Assembly (NCBI GenBank): GCA_025964215.1
Contig: JAOPZG010000160.1
Span: 1-10,337 of the forward strand
Length of the DNA: 10,337 bases
Direction: 5' to 3'
Source of the DNA: Conexibacter sp.
GTDB lineage: Bacteria > Actinomycetota > Thermoleophilia > Solirubrobacterales > Solirubrobacteraceae
A program made the translations under genes and the position numbers. Shown piece after piece: positions 1 to 7,734 of the stretch. Below the pieces are notes generated by a model. It had not been told where the DNA came from and ran no database searches. It saw only the letters and a program-made list of their open reading frames with translations. Position 1 is the first letter of the stretch. Each line of letters begins with the position of its first letter.

Positions 1-970
<970 letters not shown>

Positions 971-1007
971 TTCGACGCCGGTCGAATCATCCGCTACCCT
1001 TGGGCGC
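971..1007 (+). promoter_or_regulatory. Promoter with operator-like palindrome for the ArsR-type gene
   Basis: The 37-nt gap contains a perfect inverted repeat, TTCGAC-GCCG-GTCGAA (971-986), and a -10-like TACCCT at 995-1000. TTCGAC at 971-976 sits 18 nt before the -10 and could act as a weak -35. The -10 ends 7 nt before the GTG start, which fits a leaderless transcript. The palindrome covers the predicted -35, so a bound repressor would block the promoter; autoregulation by the adjacent regulator is an inference. Confidence 0.5.
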
Positions 1008-1313
1008 GTGGACCTCTACCAGCCCGCCCCCGAGGAGCTCGACCTCACCACGATCCTGCAGGCGCTCGGCGACCCCGTGCGCCTGAAGGTCGTCCGCACG
1101 CTCGCCGCGGGCGAGCAGGTCTGCGGGTCGATGGAGCTCGGGATCAGCAAGTCCACGCGCTCGCACCACTTCAAGACCCTGCGCGAGGCCGGCGTGACCG
1201 ACACCCGCGTCGAGGGCACGCACCGCTACGTCTCGCTGCGCCGCGACGACCTCGAGGCCCGCTTCCCCGGGCTGCTCGACGCCGTCCTGCAGGCCCAGCC
1301 CGCGCCGGCCTAG
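1008..1313 (+). CDS. ArsR-family helix-turn-helix transcriptional regulator
   Basis: Small winged-helix DNA-binding protein of 101 residues, the usual ArsR/SmtB size. The pattern LQALGDPVRLKVVRTLAAGE (about 18-36) is the family's first helix pair. The recognition helix region is SKSTRSHHFKTLREAGV (47-63), and the wing with HRYVSLRRDDL (72-82) follows. The only Cys is C39, and the CxC metal-binding motif of classical metal sensors is absent, so a metal-sensing role is not supported; ligand and targets are unknown. The GTG start at 1008 is preferred because a -10-like box lies just 7 nt upstream and no Shine-Dalgarno is visible, suggesting leaderless expression. Its TAG stop (1311-1313) lies within the same CTAG as the stop of the convergent prepilin gene. 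Confidence 0.9.
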   Translation: MDLYQPAPEELDLTTILQALGDPVRLKVVRTLAAGEQVCGSMELGISKSTRSHHFKTLREAGVTDTRVEGTHRYVSLRRDDLEARFPGLLDAVLQAQPAPA

Positions 1314-2878
1314 CCGACCGGCGCCTGCTCCGACTGGCGGAGCAGGTTCCAGGTCACGGTGACCGGGTCCAGGAAGTTCGGCGGCTCGCGATAGCGCAGG
1401 CGGTCGTCGTAGTTGTAGCTCTTGATGTAGCCGTTGACGGTGCCGTTCGAGCTCGTCTGCCCGATGATCCCGCGCCACTTCTGCGCGATCGCGCCCTTGA
1501 TCGTCAGGGTGCCGAGCGCCGCGCCGCACTTCGCGTTGTCGGCGAGGAACGAGCCCGTCGTCGCGAGGATCGCCGCGTCGATGTTGTTCACCCACGCCGA
1601 GGAGCCGAGCGCGTTGGTGGTGCAGTTGCCGTTGCTCCAGTTCACCGGGTGGTAGACGCGGACGAACTGGTTGGCCACGAGGCCCATGAGGCCGTCGCCG
1701 GTGTGCGTGAGGTTGCCGACGACGACGATGTCGTCCGCGGCGCCGATCGTGATGTTCTTGCTGTAGGTGCCCTTGACCCCGACGTCGCCGCAGTTGGACG
1801 AGTTGTTGTACTGCTGGGCGACGTCGTAGCCGGAGCAGGCGGCCTTGTTGGCGACCCAGATCGTCGTGTCGCCCGTGAGCGTCACCGTCGAGCTGGGCGA
1901 CCCCGCGCACGTGACGTTCGTGTAGACGCTCATCGTGTCGCCGGAGTTGAACTGCAGGCAGGTCGTGCCGCTGTAGGTGCGGTCGGCGACGCTGGCCAGC
2001 GCGGTGTTGCTCTCGGGCAGGTCCACCGACTTGGCCGGGAGCTGCACCGTGCCGTTCCAGTTCGGGTTGTTGCCGCAGCCGCCGCTCGCCACCGAGGCGT
2101 TGGCCTTGGTCGTGGCGCCGAGGATCTCGATCTTGTCCCCCGCGTCGCGGCCGAAGTCCGGGCTGTCGCAGACCAGGAGCGAGTCGTCCTCGGTGTGCAT
2201 CGGCCCGTTGATCGCGTCGCGGTCGGGGAACTGCAGGTCCTGGCAGCTCGAGCTGCGGGTCTTGCGGCCCTTGCCGCAGTTGGTCGACGCCCAGCTGATG
2301 TCGCTGTCGTCGTAGACCTGCGGCGACTGCGTCTCCCACTTCGTGTACCAGACGTAGTCCAGGAAGCCGGAGCGCCGGAACGTGCCGACGACCTGGCGCA
2401 GCTTGCCGTTGAAGCGGCCGGTCGAGCGGACGCGCAGCACGCCGTTGCTGAGCAGCTTGCTGCTCGGATCGGCCAGGCAGGCGGCGGTCGTGGTCGTCGT
2501 GGTCGGCAGCTGCTCGATCGCGAACTCGGCCGTCTGGTTCTTGGCGGTCGTGGTGTCGACGTCGGCGTCGGCGCCGGCGACCGGGCGCCACGAGGAGCGC
2601 GTGCCCTGGAGCTGGACGTAGGCCGGCGTCTTGCTGTTGTCGCCGCAGTAGGTCCAGTAGTTGGTGTCGCGCTGGAGCTGGTAGCTGTACCACTGCAAGC
2701 CGGCCTCGGCGGCCTCGTAGGCGCGCTTGCGGTCGGCGTCCTGTCGGCCGACCGGGAGGTCGTTGTTCGCGGCGCCCCAGGCGCCCACGGCGAACAGGCC
2801 GAGGATCGACATGGTGATGATCACCGTGATCATCGTGAAGCCGCTCTGGTCGGCCAGGGCCTTGCGATAGGAGCTCAT
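1310..2878 (-). CDS. PilX/GspK-like minor pilin, large and Cys-rich
   Basis: Predicted type IV pilus minor component, exported and anchored by an N-terminal prepilin helix. With the ATG at 2878 the product has 522 residues. A short leader ends at SG (12-13), followed by FTMITVIITMSILGLFAVGAW as the hydrophobic helix. Position +5 of the mature form is Thr18, not the usual Glu. YEAAEAGLQWYSYQL, just after the helix, is a recognisable PilX-type segment. The long exported part has 12 Cys, consistent with disulfides. It ends in a tail with AIAQKWRG, YNYDDRLRYREPPNFLDPV and WNLLR; I remember similar tails in Gram-positive prepilin-like proteins. The ATG overlaps the preceding stop as ATGA (2875-2878), favouring it over the GTG at 2887, which would add three residues. 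No clear Shine-Dalgarno is seen, so translational coupling is likely. It is the last gene of the three-gene pilus operon. Confidence 0.82.
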   Translation of the reverse strand: MSSYRKALADQSGFTMITVIITMSILGLFAVGAWGAANNDLPVGRQDADRKRAYEAAEAGLQWYSYQLQRDTNYWTYCGDNSKTPAYVQLQGTRSSWRPVAGADADVDTTTAKNQTAEFAIEQLPTTTTTTAACLADPSSKLLSNGVLRVRSTGRFNGKLRQVVGTFRRSGFLDYVWYTKWETQSPQVYDDSDISWASTNCGKGRKTRSSSCQDLQFPDRDAINGPMHTEDDSLLVCDSPDFGRDAGDKIEILGATTKANASVASGGCGNNPNWNGTVQLPAKSVDLPESNTALASVADRTYSGTTCLQFNSGDTMSVYTNVTCAGSPSSTVTLTGDTTIWVANKAACSGYDVAQQYNNSSNCGDVGVKGTYSKNITIGAADDIVVVGNLTHTGDGLMGLVANQFVRVYHPVNWSNGNCTTNALGSSAWVNNIDAAILATTGSFLADNAKCGAALGTLTIKGAIAQKWRGIIGQTSSNGTVNGYIKSYNYDDRLRYREPPNFLDPVTVTWNLLRQSEQAPVG

Positions 2879-3582
2879 GCGGAGCACGCCGTCAGGTCGG
2901 GGTCGGTGGGATCAGCGGTGGCGACGATGCCCTGGCCGCTGACGATGCTGCGGCTCGAGTCGCCGGTCTTCGTCCGGGCCGAGTTGGCCTGGAACTTGAC
3001 GCCGACGCGCACGATCTGGAGCTGGTTGGTCGCCGAGGGCGTCACGGGCGCGGCCTCGTTCACGGTGCCGTCGCTCGAGAACACGAAGTAGGTGAAGATC
3101 GGGTCGGTGCCCACCGGCTGGACGGCGTCGGTCAGCACCGTCGTGGTCGGCGTCGCGGCGAAGGTCACGTTGGGCAGCGCCCCGGCGCCGGCGTACTTGC
3201 TCTCCGTGAGCGTCTTCGCGGTGGCGTCGTAGGTGATGGTGTACTTGCTCGGGGTGTCCGAGGCGCCGCTGAGGTCGGCGTAGAAGGTGACCGACGTGCC
3301 GGTGCTCGACGGGCCCACGATCGGCGGGATCGCGGGCTGCGTCGTGCTGTCGCCCGAGTTGCGCAGGCAGACCTGGGAGTCGAGCAGCGTCGTGATCCGG
3401 TCCATCGCGATGCGGGCGCGCGAGCCGCTGTCGACGCGGTCGCCGATCTTGCTCGTCGCGGCGATGCCCGTCGTGAAGACGGTCATCACGGCCGTGAGGA
3501 CGAGCGAGCCGAGCGCCATGGCGACCAGCAGCTCGATCAGGGAGAAGCCGCGCTCGTCGCGCAGGCGCTCGCGGGCGGTCAT
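2875..3582 (-). CDS. PilW-like minor prepilin (N-terminal methylation motif)
   Basis: Minor (pseudo)pilin of 235 residues, probably part of a priming complex at the tip or base of a type IV pilus or a related secretion filament. A short basic leader ends with RG and is followed by FSLIELLVAMALGSLVLTAV, a textbook prepilin peptidase and methylation site: cleavage after Gly12, Phe13 as new N-terminus, Glu17 as Glu5. A polar region with SRARIAMDRITTLLDSQVC follows, typical of PilW/PulJ-type proteins, then a Thr/Ser-rich beta-type domain. There are two Cys, one after the N-terminal helix and one near the C-terminus (DLTACSA), which could pair. The start at 3582 overlaps the stop of the upstream gene as ATGA (3579-3582), and its own stop overlaps the next start the same way. 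Exact family within the PilW/PulJ/GspJ group is uncertain. Confidence 0.88.
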   Translation of the reverse strand: MTARERLRDERGFSLIELLVAMALGSLVLTAVMTVFTTGIAATSKIGDRVDSGSRARIAMDRITTLLDSQVCLRNSGDSTTQPAIPPIVGPSSTGTSVTFYADLSGASDTPSKYTITYDATAKTLTESKYAGAGALPNVTFAATPTTTVLTDAVQPVGTDPIFTYFVFSSDGTVNEAAPVTPSATNQLQIVRVGVKFQANSARTKTGDSSRSIVSGQGIVATADPTDPDLTACSA

Positions 3583-5060
3583 GCGGCGGCCTCGGCGGTG
3601 CCGTTGTCGACGCAGCTGCCCGTCCCGGTGGTGGCCTGGTTGACGACGGTCGGGTTCGCCATGTCCAGCGAGACGGCGGCCGTCGGGGCAGGCGTGCCGC
3701 CCGCCGGGGTGTTGTTGTACGGCGCGACCGGGCTCGTCGAGTTCTTGAAGAGGTAGTAGCTGCCGCTGAAGTCGATGCAGTACGAGTAGACGCCGTAGGG
3801 CAGGTCGTCGGTGAACGTCACGTCAGCGGCCTTGGTGGTGGTGTTCGTGATCGTGACGGTGGTGTTCGCCGCGGTGGCGTTCACGCCGGTGTTCGTCACC
3901 GCGGTGCGCCCGGCCGACTCGGTGCAGCTCGCCATCAGCGAGGTCGCCTTGTTGGCGTAGACGTTGAACCCGAGCGCCGCGTTCTTGGTGACGTTCGCGA
4001 TTTTGATCGACAGCTTGCGCATGTAGGCGGTCGCGGCGACGGTCGCGCCCGGCCCCGGCAGCACGGCCGACGCGGGGAAGGTCGTGGTGAAGGTGCTCTT
4101 GTAGAAGAGCGGGTTGTTGCCGACGCAGTTGCCCGAGTAGACCTGGTAGCCGGAGGAGAAGGGGAAGAGCGTCGTCGAGGTGTTGGTGATCGACGTCGCC
4201 GGCGTGCCGACGCTGCTCGAGCCCACGTAGTCGACCCCGAGGTTGCTGCTCACGCTGTAGCTCGTCCACAGCGGCCCCGTCGTCGCGTCGTCGCGGACGA
4301 ACGTGACCGGCGTGATCTTGGCCGCGACGTCGAGGAGCACCGTCTTGCTGGAGGCGTTGCCCTTGGTCACGACCGCCTGGTAGGAGCCGGTGCCGAGGCC
4401 CGTCGTCGCGACGTAGCCGCCGGCCTTGGCGTAGGTGGCGGTGTAGGTGCCGGGCGGGACGGCGAGGAACGCGACGCAACCCGCGGTGCTCGTGACCAGC
4501 GAGGAGCCGTTCATCGTCACCGTCGCGCCGGAGACGGGCAGGCCGCCGGCGGTCTGGACGGTGAAGACGAACGAGCCGGTCGAGTTGCTGACCTCGCCCG
4601 GGCGCGGGGCGAGCAGCGTCTCGGCGGTGACCGGCGCGATCGAGCCCATGCCGGGCCAGGTGACCGTCGAGGTCAGCCGGACGTACTGGCCGGCGTTGCC
4701 CGAGGCCGAGGTCGTGCAGCTGGAGAACGAGCCGACGGACGAGGTCCACTGCCCGGTCGTCGTGACGGTGTAGGTCCGGCCGTCGAGGCCGACGGGGGTC
4801 GCCGTCGTCGTGAAGTTGCTCGCCGTCGTGAACTTGGACTGGCGGACGCGGTCGAGCGCGGCGTGCGCGAGGTTCGAGGCGACGCCCTTGGAGCGCTGCT
4901 GGGACGACAGGTTCTGGGAGCCGTCGATCACCTTGAGCGTGCCGAGCGCGAGGACGATCACGAGCACGGCGCTGACCATGACCTCGATCAGCAGGAAGCC
5001 GGCCTCGCCGGCGACCCGGCGGGGCGTGGAAGGTGCGGGGCGACGGGAGCTGCCGGGCAT
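3579..5060 (-). CDS. PilV-like minor prepilin fused to a carboxypeptidase-regulatory-like domain
   Basis: First gene of the pilus operon; 493 residues from the ATG at 5060. A Pro/Arg-rich leader ends at Gly21 and is followed by FLLIEVMVSAVLVIVLALG, a clear class III-type prepilin signal with Glu26 as Glu5. The segment LAHAALDRVRQSKF after it resembles PilV. Residues about 160-245 (TGSFVFTVQTAGGLPVSGAT through AFLAVPPGTYTATY) look like a carboxypeptidase-regulatory or Cna-B-like beta-sandwich, a fold common in surface proteins. The remaining 250 residues are Thr/Ser/Asn-rich and probably all-beta. At roughly 490 residues it is far longer than classical PilV proteins (under 200), so an adhesive or presenting role is possible (inference). 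The start choice rests on ATG with GGGAAG shortly upstream; an adjacent in-frame GTG at 5063 is an alternative. The frame stays open upstream across the ROK gene, but that extension is antisense shadow. Confidence 0.85.
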   Translation of the reverse strand: MPGSSRRPAPSTPRRVAGEAGFLLIEVMVSAVLVIVLALGTLKVIDGSQNLSSQQRSKGVASNLAHAALDRVRQSKFTTASNFTTTATPVGLDGRTYTVTTTGQWTSSVGSFSSCTTSASGNAGQYVRLTSTVTWPGMGSIAPVTAETLLAPRPGEVSNSTGSFVFTVQTAGGLPVSGATVTMNGSSLVTSTAGCVAFLAVPPGTYTATYAKAGGYVATTGLGTGSYQAVVTKGNASSKTVLLDVAAKITPVTFVRDDATTGPLWTSYSVSSNLGVDYVGSSSVGTPATSITNTSTTLFPFSSGYQVYSGNCVGNNPLFYKSTFTTTFPASAVLPGPGATVAATAYMRKLSIKIANVTKNAALGFNVYANKATSLMASCTESAGRTAVTNTGVNATAANTTVTITNTTTKAADVTFTDDLPYGVYSYCIDFSGSYYLFKNSTSPVAPYNNTPAGGTPAPTAAVSLDMANPTVVNQATTGTGSCVDNGTAEAAA

Positions 5061-5109
5061 CACTTCCCGTAGGTCGGCAGTACCAGGCTTCAGATGTAGC
5101 CCTCGTCGT

Positions 5110-5121
5110 ATGGACGTCCAT
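5110..5121. promoter_or_regulatory. 12-bp perfect palindrome in the pilus operon leader
   Basis: ATGGACGTCCAT reads the same on both strands. It lies about 50 nt upstream of the start of the first prepilin gene. It could be a dimeric repressor site or a leader hairpin. Nothing in the window identifies the binding protein. Confidence 0.35.
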
Positions 5122-5173
5122 CGGTCTGCGGCCGGACCGAACCTCCGTCCAGGCGTTCTGGTGAGCGATCTCA

Positions 5174-5189
5174 CCCGACCCACCCACCC
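5174..5189 (-). other. G-quadruplex motif upstream of the pilus operon
   Basis: On the minus strand, which is the sense strand for the pilus genes, four GGG runs are separated by loops of 1, 1 and 2 nt. Short loops of this kind are known to give very stable parallel quadruplexes. The motif lies about 115-130 nt ahead of the first prepilin start, so it would fall in the promoter or 5' leader. Confidence 0.6.
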
Positions 5190-5231
5190 GGCGGGTAGTT
5201 CGGACGCACAGTGGGCAAAGCGCCAGGTGTT

Positions 5232-5263
5232 GTTTGTTGAGTTCGTACTTTGTCTTGACAAAC
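5232..5263. promoter_or_regulatory. Candidate ROK (XylR/NagC-type) operator
   Basis: A perfect inverted repeat TTTGTC-TT-GACAAA lies at 5249-5262. A second, wider pairing uses GTTTGT (5232-5237) and ACAAAC (5258-5263). XylR-type ROK repressors are known to bind AT-rich operators with GTTTGT/ACAAAC-like arms, and these stand out in a GC-rich genome. The site lies 32-63 nt ahead of the ROK start and overlaps a TTGACA hexamer. Autoregulation of the sugar operon is the natural inference; the pilus side could also be affected. Confidence 0.5.
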
Positions 5264-5294
5264 CTCGGCCGCGCGTGAGAGGGTCGACCTTGAG

Positions 5295-6509
5295 ATGGGT
5301 CATGAGGGATCCGGATCGCTCGAGTCCCTGCGCGAGCGAAACCGCAGGAGGGTGCTGAGCGCACTCCGCGTCGCAGGGATCACCAGTCGCGCCGAGCTTG
5401 CTCGTCGTACGGGCCTGTCCCGCACCACGGTCTCCTCGCTGATCGGCGACCTGGTCCGCGACGGCCTCGTCGCCGAGCGCGTCGACCACACTGCGGCGCC
5501 CGGCGCCCAGGGCGGCCGGCCGCCGGTCCTCGTCTCGCTCGATCGCCGCGCCGGCGCCGCCGTCGGCGTCGACTTCGGCAAGTCCCATGTGACGGTGGCT
5601 GTGGCGGACCTCGGCCATACCGTCCTCTCCGAGATGCGCCGCGAGCTGCCGAGCGACCACCGGGCCGAGCAGGGCCTCGAGGCCGCCGGCGGGCTCGTCG
5701 AGGCCGCGCTCAGCGAGGCGGGCGTCGATCGCAGCTGCGTCCTGGGCGTCGGCATGGGCCTCCCGGGCCCGGTCCACGCCGACACCGGCACCGTCGGCTC
5801 GACCTCGATCCTCCCCGGCTGGGTCGGCATCGCGGCCGCCCGCGCGATGAGCGATCGCCTCAGCCTGCCGGTCCGCGTCGACAACGACGCCAACCTCGGC
5901 GCGCTCGCCGAGCACGTCTGGGGCGCCGGCGAGGGCGTCGACGACATGATCTACCTCAAGCTCGCGACCGGCATCGGCGCCGGCATGGTCCTCGGCGGCC
6001 GCCTCTACGTCGGCGTCGGCGGGACCGCAGGCGAGATTGGCCACACGATCATCGACGAGCACGGCCCCGTGTGCCGCTGCGCCAACCGCGGCTGCCTGGA
6101 GACGCTCGCGAGCGGCGCCGCGACCGTCGAGCTCCTCCGCCCCACGCTCGGCGACGACCTCACGCTCAGCCGCGTCGTCCAGCTCACGCTCGACGGCCAC
6201 CCGGCCGCCACGCGCGTCGTCGCCGACGCCGGCCGCCACATCGGCCGCGCCGTCGCGAACCTCGTGAACCTGCTCAACCCGAGCCGGATCGTCGTCGGCG
6301 GCGAGATGGCCGCCTGCGGCGACGTCCTGCTCGACCCGCTGCGCCAGGAGTGCCAGCGCCACGCGATCTCCAGCGCCGGCGACGACGTCGAGATCCACCA
6401 TGGCCCGCTCGGCGACCGCGCGCAGGTCCTCGGCGCGCTCGCGCTCGTCCTCCAGGACGCAGAGACCTTCTCCACGCCCGTCGACCACCTCGCCGAGGCC
6501 CAGGCGTGA
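5295..6509 (+). CDS. ROK-family transcriptional repressor (NagC/XylR type)
   Basis: Sugar-responsive repressor of 404 residues, the normal length for ROK proteins with a DNA-binding head. Residues 9-62 form a winged helix (SRAELARRTGLSRTTVSSLI as the helix-turn-helix), and GGRPP (73-77) marks the link to the ROK domain. VGVDFGKSHVTVAVADLG (90-107) is the phosphate-binding motif and DNDAN (196-200) carries the catalytic-type Asp198. GEIGH with His250, then Cys260, Cys262 and Cys267 (CRCANRGCLE), form the zinc site. The intact sugar-kinase motifs mean sugar binding is likely, while kinase activity cannot be judged. It starts the sugar importer operon, with the binding-protein gene 54 nt downstream, so it probably represses that operon until the sugar is present. 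The ATG at 5295 has no close Shine-Dalgarno; AGAGGG ends 11 nt before it, so the start is somewhat uncertain. Confidence 0.92.
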   Translation: MGHEGSGSLESLRERNRRRVLSALRVAGITSRAELARRTGLSRTTVSSLIGDLVRDGLVAERVDHTAAPGAQGGRPPVLVSLDRRAGAAVGVDFGKSHVTVAVADLGHTVLSEMRRELPSDHRAEQGLEAAGGLVEAALSEAGVDRSCVLGVGMGLPGPVHADTGTVGSTSILPGWVGIAAARAMSDRLSLPVRVDNDANLGALAEHVWGAGEGVDDMIYLKLATGIGAGMVLGGRLYVGVGGTAGEIGHTIIDEHGPVCRCANRGCLETLASGAATVELLRPTLGDDLTLSRVVQLTLDGHPAATRVVADAGRHIGRAVANLVNLLNPSRIVVGGEMAACGDVLLDPLRQECQRHAISSAGDDVEIHHGPLGDRAQVLGALALVLQDAETFSTPVDHLAEAQA

Positions 6510-6563
6510 GACCAACTTCCCTCAATCCCTGTCCCCTGCACCTCGAGGAGGAGCGTGCTTTCC

Positions 6564-7700
6564 ATGCGTAGTTCGAAGTGGGTGTCGGTCATCGCGGCCG
6601 GAGCCCTCACGTTCGGCGTTGCCGCCTGTGGCAGCAACAACGACAACAAGAGCAGCTCGAGCGGAAGCTCGAGCTCGACGACGGCGGCCAGCAGCGGCGC
6701 CAAGAGCGGCAAGATCGCTCTGCTCCTGCCGGAGTCGAAGACGGCCCGGTACGAGTCCCAGGACCGGCCGAACTTCGAGCGCAAGCTCAAGGAGATCTGC
6801 CCGGACTGCCAGGAGATCTACTCCAACGCAGACCAGGACGCGTCCAAGCAGCAGCAGCAGGCTGAGGCTGCTCTGACGCAGGGCGCCAAGGTGCTCGTGC
6901 TCGACCCGGTGGACGCCGCTTCGGCCGCTGCCATCGTGACGCGCGCCGCCCAGTCGAAGGTCCCGGTCATCTCGTACGACCGGCTGATCAGCAACTCGAA
7001 GGTCGCCTACTACATCTCCTACGACAACGCCAAGGTCGGCAAGTTGCAGGCGACGAGCTTGGTCGACAAGCTCAAGAAGGACGGCAAGACCTCCGGCCCG
7101 CTCGTGATGATCAACGGCGCGCCGACGGACAACAACGCCAAGCTCTTCAAGGAGGGCGCGCACAGCGTCCTCGACAAGAGCGGCTTCAAGATCGCCAAGG
7201 AGTACGACACGCCCGACTGGTCGCCCGACAAGGCGCAGTCGGAGATGGAGCAGGCCATCACGGCGCTCGGGAAGACCGGCTTCGTGGGCGTCTACTCGGC
7301 CAACGACGGCAACGCCGGCGGCATCGTCGCGGCGATGAAGTCCAACGGCGTCGACCCGACCAAGATCCCGATCACGGGTCAGGACGCGGAGCTCGCCGGC
7401 GTGCAGCGCATCGTCGCCGGTCAGCAGTACATGACGGTCTACAAGGCCATCAAGCCGGAGGCGGAGATCGCCGCCACGCTGGCCGTCGACCTGCTGCAGG
7501 GCAAGAAGCCCGACGCCAGCTCGATCAACGTCCAGACGCCCAACGGCAGCGCGGGCCAGATCCCGTCGGTGATCTTCGATCCCGTCGCGGTCACGGTCGA
7601 CAACATCCAGAGCACGATCGTCAAGGACGGGTTCTGGAAGGCCTCGGAGATCTGCACCGGCCAGTACGCTGCCGGCTGCAAGGCTGCGGGCATCCAGTAG
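6564..7700 (+). CDS. xylF: XylF-like sugar ABC transporter substrate-binding lipoprotein
   Basis: Extracytoplasmic sugar-binding protein of 378 residues in the periplasmic-binding-protein class B (ribose/xylose) family. The signal peptide MRSSKWVSVIAAGALTFG ends in the lipobox VAAC, with Cys22 as the lipidated residue. A Ser/Thr/Asn-rich linker (23-50) spans the wall-proximal zone before the fold begins at KIALLLPESKTARYESQD. Segments typical of xylose-binding XylF are VPVISYDRLI, FVGVYSANDGNAGG and TGQDAELAGVQRIVAGQQY. Four Cys occur beyond the lipid Cys: one pair at 79/82 and another pair near the C-terminus. The ATG at 6564 is preferred over the GTG at 6555 because GAGGAGGAG (6545-6553) lies 10 nt upstream and would be too close to the GTG. 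Xylose is the best substrate guess, but no xylose catabolic gene is present to confirm it. Confidence 0.93.
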   Translation: MRSSKWVSVIAAGALTFGVAACGSNNDNKSSSSGSSSSTTAASSGAKSGKIALLLPESKTARYESQDRPNFERKLKEICPDCQEIYSNADQDASKQQQQAEAALTQGAKVLVLDPVDAASAAAIVTRAAQSKVPVISYDRLISNSKVAYYISYDNAKVGKLQATSLVDKLKKDGKTSGPLVMINGAPTDNNAKLFKEGAHSVLDKSGFKIAKEYDTPDWSPDKAQSEMEQAITALGKTGFVGVYSANDGNAGGIVAAMKSNGVDPTKIPITGQDAELAGVQRIVAGQQYMTVYKAIKPEAEIAATLAVDLLQGKKPDASSINVQTPNGSAGQIPSVIFDPVAVTVDNIQSTIVKDGFWKASEICTGQYAAGCKAAGIQ

Positions 7701-7734
7701 CCGACCTGTCCTGAGCTGAGAGGGAGAGCCCGAG

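Larger units (their letters stand above)
5061..5294. promoter_or_regulatory. Divergent control region between pilus operon and ROK/sugar operon
   Basis: This 234-nt gap separates two divergently transcribed operons and should hold both promoters. It contains, from left to right, a 12-bp perfect palindrome (5110-5121), a hairpin with arms TCGGTC/GACCGA (5121-5126 and 5135-5140), a hairpin GGTGAG-CGAT-CTCACC (5160-5175), a G-quadruplex motif on the minus strand (5174-5189) and ROK-type operator candidates (5232-5263). TTGACA at 5255-5260 is a perfect -35 hexamer on the plus strand, but I see no good -10 at the matching distance. AGAGGG (5278-5283) may serve as a distant ribosome binding site for the ROK gene. 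No coding ORF here is convincing. Confidence 0.6.

Noticed and set aside
987..2693. Long minus-strand open frame (568 codons) over the ArsR and PilX-like genes
   Set aside because: It is rich in Arg/Asp/Gly with no recognisable domain. It runs antisense to the ArsR gene and out of frame with the prepilin gene, a typical GC-rich shadow.
1649..3091. Plus-strand open frame of 480 codons
   Set aside because: Val/Ala/Arg low-complexity translation antisense to two well-supported prepilin genes.
5061..5230. c-di-GMP (GEMM) riboswitch upstream of the pilus operon
   Set aside because: Such riboswitches often precede pilin genes, and CCGATGG is present, but the conserved GCAAAGCC core and receptor-loop pairings are missing in this leader.
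3823..5364. Minus-strand open frame of 513 codons
   Set aside because: Out of frame with the PilV-like gene; Arg/His/Asp-rich with no motifs.
5061..6515. N-terminal extension of the PilV-like gene across the ROK gene
   Set aside because: The frame is open only because it mirrors the ROK gene. The prepilin signal must be near the N-terminus, and ATG 5060 places it correctly.
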